A stretch of 64,000 nucleotides of DNA from Chrysoporthe austroafricana (taxonomy: Eukaryota > Ascomycota > Sordariomycetes > Diaporthales > Cryphonectriaceae). The notes below the pieces were generated by a model. It had not been told where the DNA came from. It was given only the letters and a program-made list of their open reading frames with translations, and made no database searches. The stretch covers positions 2,294,001 to 2,358,000 of the forward strand of contig JYIP02000001.1 in the NCBI GenBank assembly GCA_001051155.2. The letters are read 5' to 3'. How positions within the stretch are numbered: position 1 is the stretch's first letter; each line of letters begins with the position of its first letter. Positions 42,785 to 53,890 of this stretch are shown piece after piece. A program made the position numbers and the translations under genes.

Positions 42785-43374
42785 GTACCAAAGCAGCCAC
42801 GTGCTGGTGGGGGTCACCGCTACCACGGTGCGCACATCTGCCGACATGACACTCTAGATGCTGCTCTCGCCTCCCCCTCCTCCCTGGCCGCCTCGTCTCC
42901 CTCGCACAGCGCGCGTGCGCCCCCCTTCGTCGGGCTTCCGGGCTGCCGCCGCGATGCACGTCCCGACCAGCTGACGAGGTCTCGTGAGCGCCCTCGAGCT
43001 GTCGTGCTACCGGGGCCCGCCGGCCGGTGCGCCGTGTCCTTGGCGGGCAGGAGGCCTTTCCCGACCTGCCGGTGAGCGAGGGCTGTGTGAGAGATCCTTT
43101 CCAGATGTCTCATCCCTCGGGACGGCTCTGATGTTCCCGGTAGCAGGCAGACGCTCTCTACAGGGCGCATCGCGATGGCTTGCTGCTCGGGCACGACATC
43201 GCCGCTCCCGGTGGGTTGGCGTAGACATACCTGAGCCGTGGCGCTCGATCATGATCCAGGTGAGGACATCCACCACTGTGGCCCGATACGTCAGTCAGTG
43301 AGGGCGTATTCTATCATCACGACATGCTACCTGCCCCGTCGACCTGGTCCTCCATCAAGCTATACCCGACTACC

Positions 43375-44250
43375 ACAAGAACAGCTTGACCTGCTCCTCC
43401 AGCCACTCCCAGAACCTCTCCGCGCCCCCAGGGGACTACTACACCGGCGGGCGACACCAGCTCGGCCGCGAGCTTCCTCTCACACGGGACGCCCTCAGGG
43501 CAGCATTGGGAGGGTGGGGAGACAGCCCGGCGACTCACCCCACTCGTCCGACCTCTCGACCGTCACCTCCGGCGAGAGGCCCGCGAACAGCTCCGTGTAC
43601 GCCCCGTACACGGGCGGGTGCGGCACCAGCCACCGCAGGAGCGCCGCCACCGCCCGCGGAGGTACCCGCGCCACAGCTCCGAGTCCAGGTTGCCCGCGTT
43701 CAGCGGCACAGCACGCTGACCACACCGTCCCCGCGGTGCCGCCGCGCGAACGCCGCGCCCTGGAGGTGGTTCCCGGCCTTGGAGACGGCGTACCTGTCGG
43801 GCGCCCCCCGGCCGGCGCGGTGGTAGTCCAGGTTGGCCAGGTCCACGCCGCCCGTTGGGACGACGGGGGACTCGGCGGCCGACGACGCCACCCAGACGGC
43901 CCGCACCGAACCGAGCGTGAGCAGCCTCGTGAGCAGGAACGCCCCGACGTTGTTCACGCCCAGCTGCAGCTCGTAGCCCTGCGCGGTCGCGACCCCCCAG
44001 CGGCGGGTTCATGACGCCCGTGTTGTTGAAGAGGACGTCCAGCCTGTCCTCGTGCCGCTGACGATGTAGAGAGAGACCTGCGGTCCGCGGCCAGCCCTCC
44101 GGGCGCCCGACCTTGCCGTCGAGGTCGCCGGTGTCCGCCTCCGTGAAGATCGGCTTCCCCGGGAACGCCTGCGAGAGGAAGCTCGCCGGGAACGTGAGCG
44201 GGTTGTCGCCTCGGAACACCGTCGGGGTAGTCTTGCGCAGGTGCACGCTC
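43375..44250 (-). pseudogene. Decayed short-chain dehydrogenase (retinol dehydrogenase/WWOX-like) pseudogene
   Basis: Pieces of one SDR in several minus-strand frames. KPIFTEADTGDLDGKV lies near 44130; the Rossmann TGxxxGxG is missing. DRLDVLFNNTGVMNPP (NNAG-equivalent) lies near 44030. NNVGAFLLTRLLTLG, VWVASSAAESPVV and NLDYHRAG..DRYAVSKAGNHLQG (active-site YxxxK) run from 43960 down to 43770. GNLDSELWRG follows near 43680, PHPPVYGAYTELFAGLSPEV near 43600, and FWEW with EEQVKLF near 43400. At least three frame changes and two internal deletions separate them. This is a relic of a fungal NAD(P)-dependent reductase. Confidence 0.75.
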
Positions 44251-46776
44251 GTCAGGTGCGAGTTTCGCTGAGCCCCTTTCTGAGATGGTGAGTCTGCCAG
44301 AGCTTGGTACGTCGGTTGATGGGGGGAAGGGGACCGGAAGCGCTGCGTGCCCACCGGGCATGAGCAGCCGTCGCCCGCCATTTTATATACTAGATAGAAC
44401 CGCCACCACGGCTGGGAACTACCCATCTCGGACTCGCGGCCACAGACGAGGACTCGTCTTCTCTGCCCCGTAGGGCCATCGGGCGCTGGCGTCCATCCGG
44501 GCAGCTCTGTCGTACCCCTCCTGCCGGCGCCGGGTGGTGCTGCGTCGTGCCCAAAAGCCCGGATCGCCAAACTTCATCCCTACCTGGGCCCTCGCGCTAC
44601 TAGTAGGCGGATGAGATCATCGAGAGGGAACGGTGGAATGTCCGGCGGACGGGCAACAAAGGACGTCCGGGGAAGGAAAGGCGAGCGAGTGATGGGTCTT
44701 GCCTTGAGAGTGGACAGCCTGACAGTCCCGGTACGAGACTTCCTGCATGAACCCCTGCCGGGGGGTTTGTTGGGGAGGGGGGGACGAATCCTTGACTAGT
44801 AGCCGCCCTATACTCTTTCACAACCCTAGCTCCCAAGCTCTATCCTGCCAGCCATCCCCGAGGAATAGGAACCGATCTTGAAAAGCAGCAAAAACGGTTC
44901 GGACATCATGTGATCCCAATTTTCTTCCATTCAATGCCCGTACGTTGAATTGGTGCGTGCCACTGTCCACAAAGTGTCCATCTGCCAGCTCCCCAATAAA
45001 CAGTCCACCAGAGGGTTGTCCTCGTCTTGGCTCCAAAGCAGACAACTCCATGCCCTCCTTAATGAACATGTCGACGTGCTGGTGGGACCCAGGTCCACGC
45101 CATCCTGCAAAAGTAACTTTGCTGCGCAATCCGAACTCCGAGCACATCTCTTGCGCCGTGCCGTGACAGCCGATCCTCTTTCAAAGGAGAAAGGAAAAGA
45201 AAAGAAAAGAGATTAAGGGGGAAGAAAGAAAAAAAAAAAAAAAGGAAAGAAAAGCTGCACACCTGTTGCTTCTTTTGCCTAATTCGTACTTGCGCCAAGA
45301 TACAGAAGATACTTTGATTGTAGAAGCGTCTGAAGGCCTGTTCGGGTTTTCTTTTTCCTAATTTCTCCTTTGCCTTTTTTGGCTCGTCTAGAGGGCCACA
45401 TACGCAAACCTCTTTTCCAGAGAGTCCCAGTGAACTGAAGGAGAACGCGAGAACTGCCGTAAAGAAGTCTAGATCATATTAAAATTAATTGACGTACGAC
45501 TTGTCGGCAAATCGGCAGTTAGGCCACGTAACTTATCATTTTGTGACCCTGCTCAAGCCAATTTGTCAGCTACAACAGCCAACAGCTCAACACTTCAAGC
45601 TCAACGCTTACAGAGCGGTCGTGCGGCGATACTACATGTCATGGTGCCATGATTGGGGATCTCTACTTACAACGAGTCGTCTAGCCCACTATGTGACTCT
45701 TCCGGCGCCTCCGCTGCAATATCAGCTTCTGCCACTCGAGGGAACTCGCTTGGGACATGAAACACAAGGTTGGGTGGGACGCATCGATCCCGTCATTGAA
45801 GATTGCAGTCCCGATGCCCCATCCCCTCCGCGCGAAGTTGGTCTATACCAGTTATGGCATGGGAATCTGTCAAAGGTGGACGAACTGTGCTGGCCATACA
45901 TCAGGCCTAGCCTGCTGCGGCGTCTTCAGACAGCGCGACCGCATGCCACGAGGCGTGGAGCCAATTTCGCTTCCATGCAGGGCTGAATCTGCTTCATGTC
46001 TTGAGAAACTACCTAGGTACCCTCCTCAGTAACCTGCTGTACGTGATAAATCGGAGACACGAGTTAGAAGCAGAGGTACTGAGGCGGAGGGGCTCTGTCG
46101 GAGCAAGGCGTTGCTGATGCAGGGAGAAATACAACTTCGGCCTGTGTCACACCGGTTGCCTATCTTTGTTTAAAAAAGAAAAAAAAGTTCCCGGCTCGGT
46201 CTGTATAGTACCTCTCTGCGGCTCTGGCTGAGTTCGGAGATCGCGTCGAGGCTTAGCCCTGGCCTCTTTTCCCCGGAACTCCTCGAGCAGGGCGTATATC
46301 CCCGATTCTTCCAAGCGACGTAGGACGAAGGCCACCAGGTCCGACATACAGGACGCCTTCGGGCAGATGAAAGTCTTCCGGAGAGCAATCGCATATCGAT
46401 ACACACCTCGTATAGGCCCCGGACGAGGGCAAAATCGACATGAAGGGCCTAGGCACCGTCGAGAAGTCACAACACCTCCTTTCTCAGGGCCTCGTCGAGA
46501 AGCCGGAGGACCCGAAGTCGTCGTTCGTCACGGCATTGTTTGCGGCGTCGGCGGCTGTGGGCTTGTGGCGGCGGCGGCGGCGGCGGGTCTTCCTGCAGGA
46601 TTGCAGGAGCAAAAGGTCGAGATCGGCCGCGACATCAACGACGGGCACACGCGCGTTTTTGGGATCCTTTGTGCTCTCACGAAAGGTGAGCACGCCCCTG
46701 CGGTTGCGGGGCGGGCGGACCGTGTGCCCCTCCACGAACCTGCCCCCCTTGTGAGGTCCGGATCTGTCGCCGCATC
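44251..46776. other. Gene-poor region, unassigned frames
   Basis: A minus-strand frame at 44818-45147 (109 residues, ATG start, GGLFIGELADGHFVDSGTHQF) has protein-like composition but no family I know; it may be a fragment of a lost or unannotated gene. A-rich DNA lies at 45185-45255. A plus-strand frame at 45489-45986 is unsupported. Confidence 0.35.
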
Positions 46777-47650
46777 ATGGACAAGGGAGAGTGGGCAGCC
46801 AACACTATCTTCAGACCCAAACCCAGCGGCAAACTGAGGACCGTCCACGACTTTCGACCTATCAACAGTGCCTCAATCAGAAATCAATATCCAGTACACT
46901 CAATAGACGAAGACCTCGATGGGATCATGTGTGGAAACCCGAAGGTATGCTCAAAGACCGACGCCGCCAATGGATACTGGGGTTTGCCTATCCGTCCAGG
47001 TCATGAGGAAAGGACTAGTTTCATTGCTCCCCATGGATTCTGGTCCTATCTGATTACTGCCCAAGGACTTGCCTGTTCCATGTAATCCTACTGTCGGTTT
47101 ATCGATATCTGCCTGGGATAGCTTCCATTACATAATCCTTCCGACCCGTCCCCAGGTTAAGAATCAATCTTGGGATATAACCCTCTGACGGGAAATACTT
47201 GTTCAGCATACGTGGATGACTTGGCGGTGATATCGCAAGCTTTCGATACGCACTATCGATTTCTGAGAGACAACTTTCTACCCCGCGTCGCTTTTGGGCC
47301 CATCCCACTTTCTGGACCCAAGATACTGCTATTCTCGAGTGATCTCGACGTGGTGGGATACTATATCAAAGACGGCAAGATTTCCTTTCTGAAGAAGTAT
47401 CGCAATCGGTTTGCAGACTAGGCAGAGAAATTTGAGAAGATACTGCCGACGCGGTGGGAAGACATCCAAGACATCATGTGGCTCACCCCCTTCGTGAGAC
47501 GCTTCATCCCAGGACGAGCTGACCTTGAACGAATACTGAGAGACGCGTTGGACGATCGAGTGCCACCACGACCGCGAGGTGGGCTTTTGTTGAAGCCAGG
47601 TGATCAATACACTGGGCTGCTATTTGTACGACCGGCCGACCTACACTGAC
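46777..47650 (+). mobile_element. Ty3/gypsy-type retrotransposon relic (reverse transcriptase part)
   Basis: One plus-strand frame encodes reverse-transcriptase blocks in order: GKLRTVHDFRPINSASIRNQYP, KTDAANGYWGLPIRPGHEERTSF, the YVDDLAV catalytic box near 47210, and the connection segment ending FVRRFIPGRADL near 47500. The frame is broken by stops near 47083, 47118 and 47419. Gag, protease, RNase H, integrase and LTRs were not recognised. It is an inactive fragment. Whether 46440-46776 also belongs to it is unclear. Confidence 0.8.
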
Positions 47651-48244
47651 AGGGAGAGACAACTACTCCACGGTTCATTAGATAGACATACAAAAAGCCG
47701 GAAAAGTTTTAGACACTCAGCATTCGTTTCATTAAACCTTCCGGAACCAAATGTTGACGACCACCATGGATTAATGCCGAAAAGAATGATACATGAGCAC
47801 TGCTGGCTTGCAATGAGAGCTGTGTCTTGCTCGTCTCCCATTTTCAGTCTGTCTGATCCTTGGAGTAGACCTGCAATGTGATTCAGCCATCCACGGTGCC
47901 GGCGCTTCATCACCAGACTACTTCTTCTTGCCAACCCTTATATCACCTCCGGTGTCCTTTATGATATCCACTGTATAGTATAGGCTCATCCCCAGGCAGC
48001 GCCTGTTTGAATATTAACCTACTCCTTGTCATCTGCTCATGTCGCCAACCAGTCAAAGTCAACCCGAGGGTGCTTGCTCGGGGTAGTAAAGCTTCGGGCC
48101 ATCATGGCCGACGGGCTGAGGTCGTCGTTCTTAGGTGTGACAACCCTTTGGGGCCCCGACGCGGGCCAGAACGGGCCGGATCGACTTGACGGTATTCCGC
48201 CACGCCTAGAGAGTGTTTTTTCCCATCCTCCTCGCGAGTATGCT
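47651..48244. other. Spacer right of the retrotransposon relic
   Basis: No gene or LTR recognised. Confidence 0.45.
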
Positions 48245-48988
48245 TTAAACAACCTCGGCCATGTTGGCGGCGTGACGGATAGCCTCCAGCTCCACAGACG
48301 TCAGCTTCATAGTGGTACTATTGAAAGGGCGGCGGGCGCTCGTACACCGGCCTTGGTTATCGCGGGGCTTCTCAGCAGTCTTGAGCGCCATGGTCGCGAG
48401 AGGACTCGTCTGGTCGTGGAGATGGAGTGCCGGGGGCAGAGGCTGGTCCGTGAAGTAAGGTAAATCCAGACCCGAGCTTGGTGAGTCCGCCCTAGATTCG
48501 TCACTACTTATCTCGGTATCGTCATTGTCGTTGTCCTTGTCGCTGTCCTCATCGCTATCCTCGTCGCCGTCCCCGTCGCCGTCCTTGTCGCTGTCCTCGT
48601 CACTGTTCTGGTCACCGTCCTCGTTGCTGTCCTCGTCTCTGTCCTCGTCAAGTCCCATGAACGTGTCAGGGTGGAGTTCCCACCCCTCATACAGAGGGCT
48701 CGTCCAGTCTATCCAGGAAAGGATGGGATATTCGCTGGTCAGGTCCTTGGCCTCCTCTATTGTCAGCGGATGGCTAATGCAGGAGGTTACAGACTGGACT
48801 TGGACAGTGCGCACGACGCACGAGGGCTGGTGGCTCGATGGGAAGAGGAAAGGACGGTCGGGCATGCCCAGGGCAGTGGCGTGTTCATCTTGCGCGTCGA
48901 TACAGATGAATCCAGGAAGGTGCGTCCTCTGCTCATAACATCTCCTGCCTCCTTCACAAACACCCGTCATAGTTATGTCGTCATTCAC
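48245..48988 (-). CDS. Hypothetical protein with Asp/Ser/Glu-rich repeat
   Basis: Single frame of 247 residues from ATG 48988. The middle (about 48520-48660) is an acidic repeat built of DED/DGD/DSD units, derived from a hexanucleotide-like GTCCTC/GTCGCT repeat. Flanking parts look more protein-like (LTIEEAKDLTSEYPILSWIDWTSPLYEGWELHPDTF; MKLTSVELEAIRHAANM). There is no recognised domain. It lies in the gene-poor region near a transposon relic, so it could be an orphan gene or a non-coding frame. Confidence 0.4.
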   Translation of the reverse strand: MNDDITMTGVCEGGRRCYEQRTHLPGFICIDAQDEHATALGMPDRPFLFPSSHQPSCVVRTVQVQSVTSCISHPLTIEEAKDLTSEYPILSWIDWTSPLYEGWELHPDTFMGLDEDRDEDSNEDGDQNSDEDSDKDGDGDGDEDSDEDSDKDNDNDDTEISSDESRADSPSSGLDLPYFTDQPLPPALHLHDQTSPLATMALKTAEKPRDNQGRCTSARRPFNSTTMKLTSVELEAIRHAANMAEVV

Positions 48989-50374
48989 GGACCGCCATCA
49001 CCTGCCGGGCCGTTGAAATCCTTCGTCGTCTCTATCACCCGGCGAAACTTTTCTACGGAAGTCTGTGTAACACTTTAGTCTCCAGATGTCGAGTGTCTTG
49101 TCGTCCTAGCTACTCGGCGAAGTTTGTTATACGACATCTTTCCAAAGATTTATTTTGTCATTTTAACACCCCCCGAAGACCCAAGAGTGCCTTCACTACG
49201 AACCCTACCACTATGATGAGCAGAAGCCAGGCGTCCATGTGAGTCTTTCCGCACATGCTTTGGCACTTTACTACGAGACACCGTTGTTGACACACAGTGA
49301 TCAGCTGCCTACAGATGTTGTCCTAGTCAAACTCGTCAACTAAGGTAAGCGTCTCTGCGCCGTCGGATACAAGCTTGTGAAGATCAAGAACAAGGTTGAG
49401 TGAACACCGCCATGCAGGAATCCGAGTATGAGCCCAGCATCAAAGAGCACGCAGACGACTTCGATGCCGTGGGTCAAGTCAAGATGGTATGACCACTATT
49501 GAGGCTCACAACGCTGACGGTTAAGGGTTTGCAGGCCAACTCGAGCCCTAGGACAGTCAGTTCGCCGCAATTGCACTGAACAGCAAGGAAGGCTACGAAG
49601 GCTATATATCCAACCTGTGGCAGGGTTTTTGGCGTTCTTCGCGGACTGCCTTGGCGGGCTGATTAGGGACCTTACCAAAACGAGAGCTTGAAATCAGCCT
49701 AATAATGAATAATATATTCAATCTCACTCTTCGTGGCCGTGCCCCCCCCCTGCAAGACCCTCTTATATTTGAGGATAGATGACCTCGAGCTTTACTTGTT
49801 GTGCCCATCCAACGGTCGAGTGACTCGGATTCTCTTCTCTGTGCGCCTATTTATCCCTCCTCCAATATTGAAATAGCGGGAGCATTAGAGCGGCCGAAAG
49901 TCAGCCGCCGGTCGAGTGCAGCCAGTGCAATAAGGTGCACGGGTAGTGGGAGTAATGTGACGTCTTCGAGCTTGCGGAAGAAACGAATCCATCTGATATG
50001 CCATGTATGATCAGAGGCCCACCATATGTCCCACAGTGGGCAAGGCTGCCACGCGCAGAGTGGTGATGGCTCCGGCATGAGCATGAGATGTCGTTGAATG
50101 TGCGGTCAGACCCGGTCGGGATGAAAACGAATCCACACCCGTCAATCCAGGCCGCGCTCGGGCTGCGCAGACCCGGGCTGGGTGGAACCTCGCGCACATC
50201 CAGACGACGCGGCGTTCATCACACAAACCTCGGGCACAGTGAGACACGGGGAGCGATACACAGCCTATAGGGAACTTCGGCTGAAACCTAATCCAGCTCA
50301 CACCATACACGACCAGGCCCAGCAGCATCTCGCCATCCGCCCACCAACCTAGTTCCGGAGGCCAACCCGCCGTC
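48989..50374. other. Intergenic region
   Basis: About 1.4 kb upstream of the methyltransferase. No supported gene; contains a C9 run near 49741. Confidence 0.45.
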
Positions 50375-51400
50375 ATGCCCGACCTCGCAAACCTCAGGGA
50401 GGTCTTCCTCTTCCTCATCGACCCGTGGCTCTTCATGCTGCAAGCCCTGGCTCACCTACCCGGCACCGTCCTCGCCTTCCTCCTCGCGTGCGAGCCCTCC
50501 GCCCTCCTCTCCCCGGCCCGCCTGCAGTCCGCCTGGTTCGCCCGCTTCTGGGCCACCGCGGGCCCCGGCGTGCGCGAGACGGGCGAGGCGCGGGTGATCC
50601 CACTCCTCGAGGGCCGCGTGGCGTCCGGGCGCGTCCTCCCCGCTGCCGGCGGGGAGAAGGGCGTCAGCGGCGTCGTGCTCGAGGTCGGCCCGGGCACGGG
50701 CATGTGGGCGTCCGTGTTCGCGCACCCGTCGCTCCGCCCGCGCATATCGCGCATCTACGGCGTCGAGCCCAACACCGCGCACCACCCGGAGCTGCGGCGG
50801 CGCGCCGCGGCCGCGGGGCTGTTGGGGGTGTACGAGATCGTGCCGGTCGGGATCGAGGACCTGGCCGCGAGCGGGCGCGTGGCCAAGGGGAGCGTCGACT
50901 GCATCGTGTCCGTGCTGTGCCTGTGCAGCATCCCGGACCCGGAGGAGCACGTGCGGCGGCTGTACGGATACCTGAAGGACGGGGGCCGGTGGTTCGTGTA
51001 CGAGCACGTGCGGTGTGAGAGCGAGAAGATGAGGGAGAGCGGGCTGCCCATGCGGGTGTATCAGGGTGAGTCTTATTCTCCTTTCTCGCGGCCGTCCTTT
51101 GCAGGTCTGGTGGCGCCAGGGGCACGCATCCGTGGACGGCGTCGGCGTCTGCTGGGCGGTTGCCCTCTTGCCGTGTAGATCTCTCGGTATATATGTGCTG
51201 AAACACAGTGCTGAGTCCCTCCACAAACAGCCTTCGTCAACCTCTTCTGGCCACACATCATCGGCGGCTGCCAGCTCTGCCGCAACACGCCCAAGACGCT
51301 CGTGGAGGCCGGCCCCTGGACGAAGATCGACCTGGCCCAGCCCGAGGGCGAGCCGTGGTACCACCCACTGCCGCACATCCTCGGGACATTGACAAAATGA
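50375..51400 (+). CDS. SAM-dependent methyltransferase (METTL7-like class I)
   Basis: Two exons (50375-51065, 51231-51400) give 286 residues. The intron is 165 nt, longer than most here, with GTGAGT and ACAAACAG. The N-terminus has hydrophobic helices (VFLFLIDPWLFMLQALAHLPGTVLAFLL), suggesting membrane association. Motif I is VLEVGPGTGMWA, with the acidic end of strand 2 in IYGVEPN and motif IV-like VDCIVSVLCLCSIPDPEEHVRRLYGYLKDGGRWFVYEHV. The end has the family-typical HIIGGCQLCRNT and KIDLAQPEGEPWYHPLPHILGTL. Related animal METTL7 enzymes methylate thiols or lipids on the ER or lipid droplets; the fungal substrate is unknown. The second exon frame is supported by the joined FVNLFWPHIIGG. 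Confidence 0.87.
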
Positions 51401-52009
51401 GCCCCAAAAGCCTCCTCAGCTGTAGCCACCTCCTCTGAAATTATCATATTTGGGCTGGAGACGCTGTCAAGTAGCTGCCTTGTGGCTGCTCCTTGCGCTC
51501 GATAACGACCCTGTGAGACCGACGCTGCTGAGCCAATTGAAAGACGTCTGGCATAACGAAGCGTAAAGGTGGAATGACGGTTGGGGGAACACATCTCCTA
51601 AATGCTCAACATACGGCCACTTATCGTCCCCAGTCAAGGAGCATAATTCACAGTACTGTGATGGAAACCTAGACTTTGCTGCAGGCTAGGCCACGAGAGA
51701 AACATCAACACCACCATGGATAGACTTCATCGGAAGCTTCCACAGGTATCTGCCACTGGTGAAGGGACATGATTAATATGAAAAGCTCTGTCAATTTGAA
51801 GACTATCGGTGTGGTTCAAAGCTGGTCGTTTCTGTTCTCAAGGTCCTCGCACCAAAATTTTGTGAAGTCTCCCCTACAAGACCAAGGGAAATTGACCAGA
51901 AATCGATCCACCACAACAACCAATAAACCAATCTTCATGCTGGAAATCAGAGGTAGAGGTAAGGGCCCGAAGTTTTCGCCGAGCTAGGTCGGACGATGCG
52001 AGCCAGCAT
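51401..52009. other. Convergent intergenic region
   Basis: Tail-to-tail spacer with AT-rich segment 51770-51930; no gene. Confidence 0.5.
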
Positions 52010-53890
52010 TTACCAACCGCTGCCGCCACCGAAATCAGCGTTGTTGCCGCCACCGAAAGTAGCGTTGTTGCCGCCACCAAAGGAGCCACCTCCAGCACCA
52101 GTATCACCACCGAAGCCAGCATCGCCGCCAGCATCGCCACCAGCATCCTGGATGCTATCCTCATCGACGTGGGGGTTGGTGCACTTAAACTTGAAGTGAC
52201 CCATCTGCTGGCAGTTTAGACACTTGACACGAGACACTGGAGCAAGTCAGTACATTTGTCACTTCCTATAATCCAGAGGCTGATCCGCTTACTGTCGCGA
52301 GGCTTGGGACAGTCCTTGCCGGTGTGGCCCATCTCATCACAGTTGCGGCACTGGACGTTGGCCATGTTGCGGGGCTCGGTACACTCCTTGGCCATGTGGC
52401 CCTCCTGACCACAGTTGCGGCAGCCACGGGGGCCAGCCGTAGGACAGTCCTTGGAGAAGTGACCCATCTCGTTACACTTGCGGCACTCGACATTCTCAGC
52501 CGACCGTGGCTCGGTGCCTGTCACTGTTAGTCGATCATCAAGCACCGAGATAGGAGGACATAACACCCACAGTCGGCAACCATGTGACCACTCTTACCAC
52601 AGTTCTTGCAGGCGAACTTGTCAACACGAGGAATGGGGCCTGAAGATGTCAGTGATCATGTTTCAACGTGGATCATCACCTAACCTACAGTCACGAATAC
52701 GGTGACCCTCCTCATCGCAATTGTAACACTTGACAACGGCACGCTCGGCAGGCTCGGTCTTCTCCTGCTGGCAGTTCTTCGAAATGTGACCGAGCTCGCT
52801 GCAGTTGGAGCACTTGGGAATACCCAAGGGGACAACATCACCAGCATCGGCCAGACGAACGAGGACCTCGTCATGATCCTTGGGCCAACCTTCCTTCTCG
52901 GTCGGGCGGCGGGGCTTGTCGGAGAAGCGGTAGTTGACAGTATACTTCTTACCGAGGTTTCCCTGCAGGTCCATGTTGCATAGGGTAATCGACAGGTTGG
53001 CCTTGACCAAGGGGATGAGGTAGAGGCCATAGCCCTGAGAGCGAAGAGCCTGCTCGAGCTCGACGAAGGTAATGGTGGGCTGGGCCTTGACGTAGACTTG
53101 GATCTTCTCCTTCACCTCATCCAAATCCTTCTCGTTGATGGCCTGCTCAAGGAGCTTCCAGGCTTCCTCACCGCTCATGTCCGGAAGGTTGCTACGATCA
53201 ACTACGCGAGCGTTGGTGCACTCACTAGCCGTGTGGTCTGAGAAAGATATCCGTCAGCACAATGAAAGGAATGCGAGCAGGACGGACTTGGGTTCTGTGA
53301 GCTTACTCTCCTGGCCACAGTTGTTGCACTTGGGGACGTAAGTTGGGCAGTCCTTAGCCATGTGCTCACCCTCGCAGTGGCGGCACTTCATGGGCTCAGG
53401 ACAGTCTCGCACCTTGTGGCCACCGCTGCAGCGGGGGCAGACGAGGGGCGAGGGGCAGTCATCGATGAAATGGCCCTCCTTCCTGCAGTTGCCACAACGG
53501 GGAGGCGGGGCAGTCGGGCAATCCTTGATCTGGTGGCCCTCCTTGTTGCAGTGACGACAGGTGCCAGTGAAGACCTGAGGGTTGGGACACTCAGACTTGT
53601 TGTGCCTAGGTGGATCTTTCAGCCGCCTGTCGATGAAGTCGTATGAGGGAAGTAGGGACAATAACATACCCGGCCTCGCCACAGTTGAAGCAGCCGTCGC
53701 CGCTAGCCTCACCCTCACCGGAGCCACCGGCAACATTGTTGTCGCCGCCATCATCACCAAAGGGCGGAGCGGCTTCGAAGCCACCGCCAAAATCACCACC
53801 CTTGTTGCCACCACCGAAGGCAGAGACGGTGGTGTTGCTGTCACCACCACCACCCCAGCCGTTGTCAGCACCGGGGGCGTTCCAAGACAT
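52010..53890 (-). CDS. Large CCHC zinc-knuckle protein with thirteen knuckles
   Basis: Six exons (53890-53670, 53605-53307, 53237-52689, 52639-52571, 52517-52293, 52236-52010) give 529 residues. The N-terminal 65 residues are Gly/Asn-rich (GGGGDSN, GGGNKGGDFGGG). Six knuckles follow, two of them a shortened CX2CX3HX4C form (CPRCSGGHKVRDC, CRHCEGEHMAKDC). A helical domain of about 110 residues (EEAWKLLEQAINEKDLDEVKEKIQVYVKAQ...VEKEG-type) comes next, then seven more knuckles, and a Gly/Asn/Asp-rich tail. Every intron falls inside or next to a knuckle; four of five are phase 1. The domain order is known from fungal zinc-knuckle proteins annotated as Byr3/GIS2-like or Vasa-like. It likely binds single-stranded nucleic acid; no helicase motifs are present. 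Confidence 0.88.

Larger units (their letters stand above)
40482..43374. other. Gene-poor 2.9-kb region with microsatellites upstream of gis2
   Basis: Contains the gis2 promoter and leader, strongly C/T-rich on the coding strand, plus GA, CTG and CTC repeats listed separately. Open frames here encode homopolymeric Leu, Gln or Ala runs and are repeat artefacts. Confidence 0.55.
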
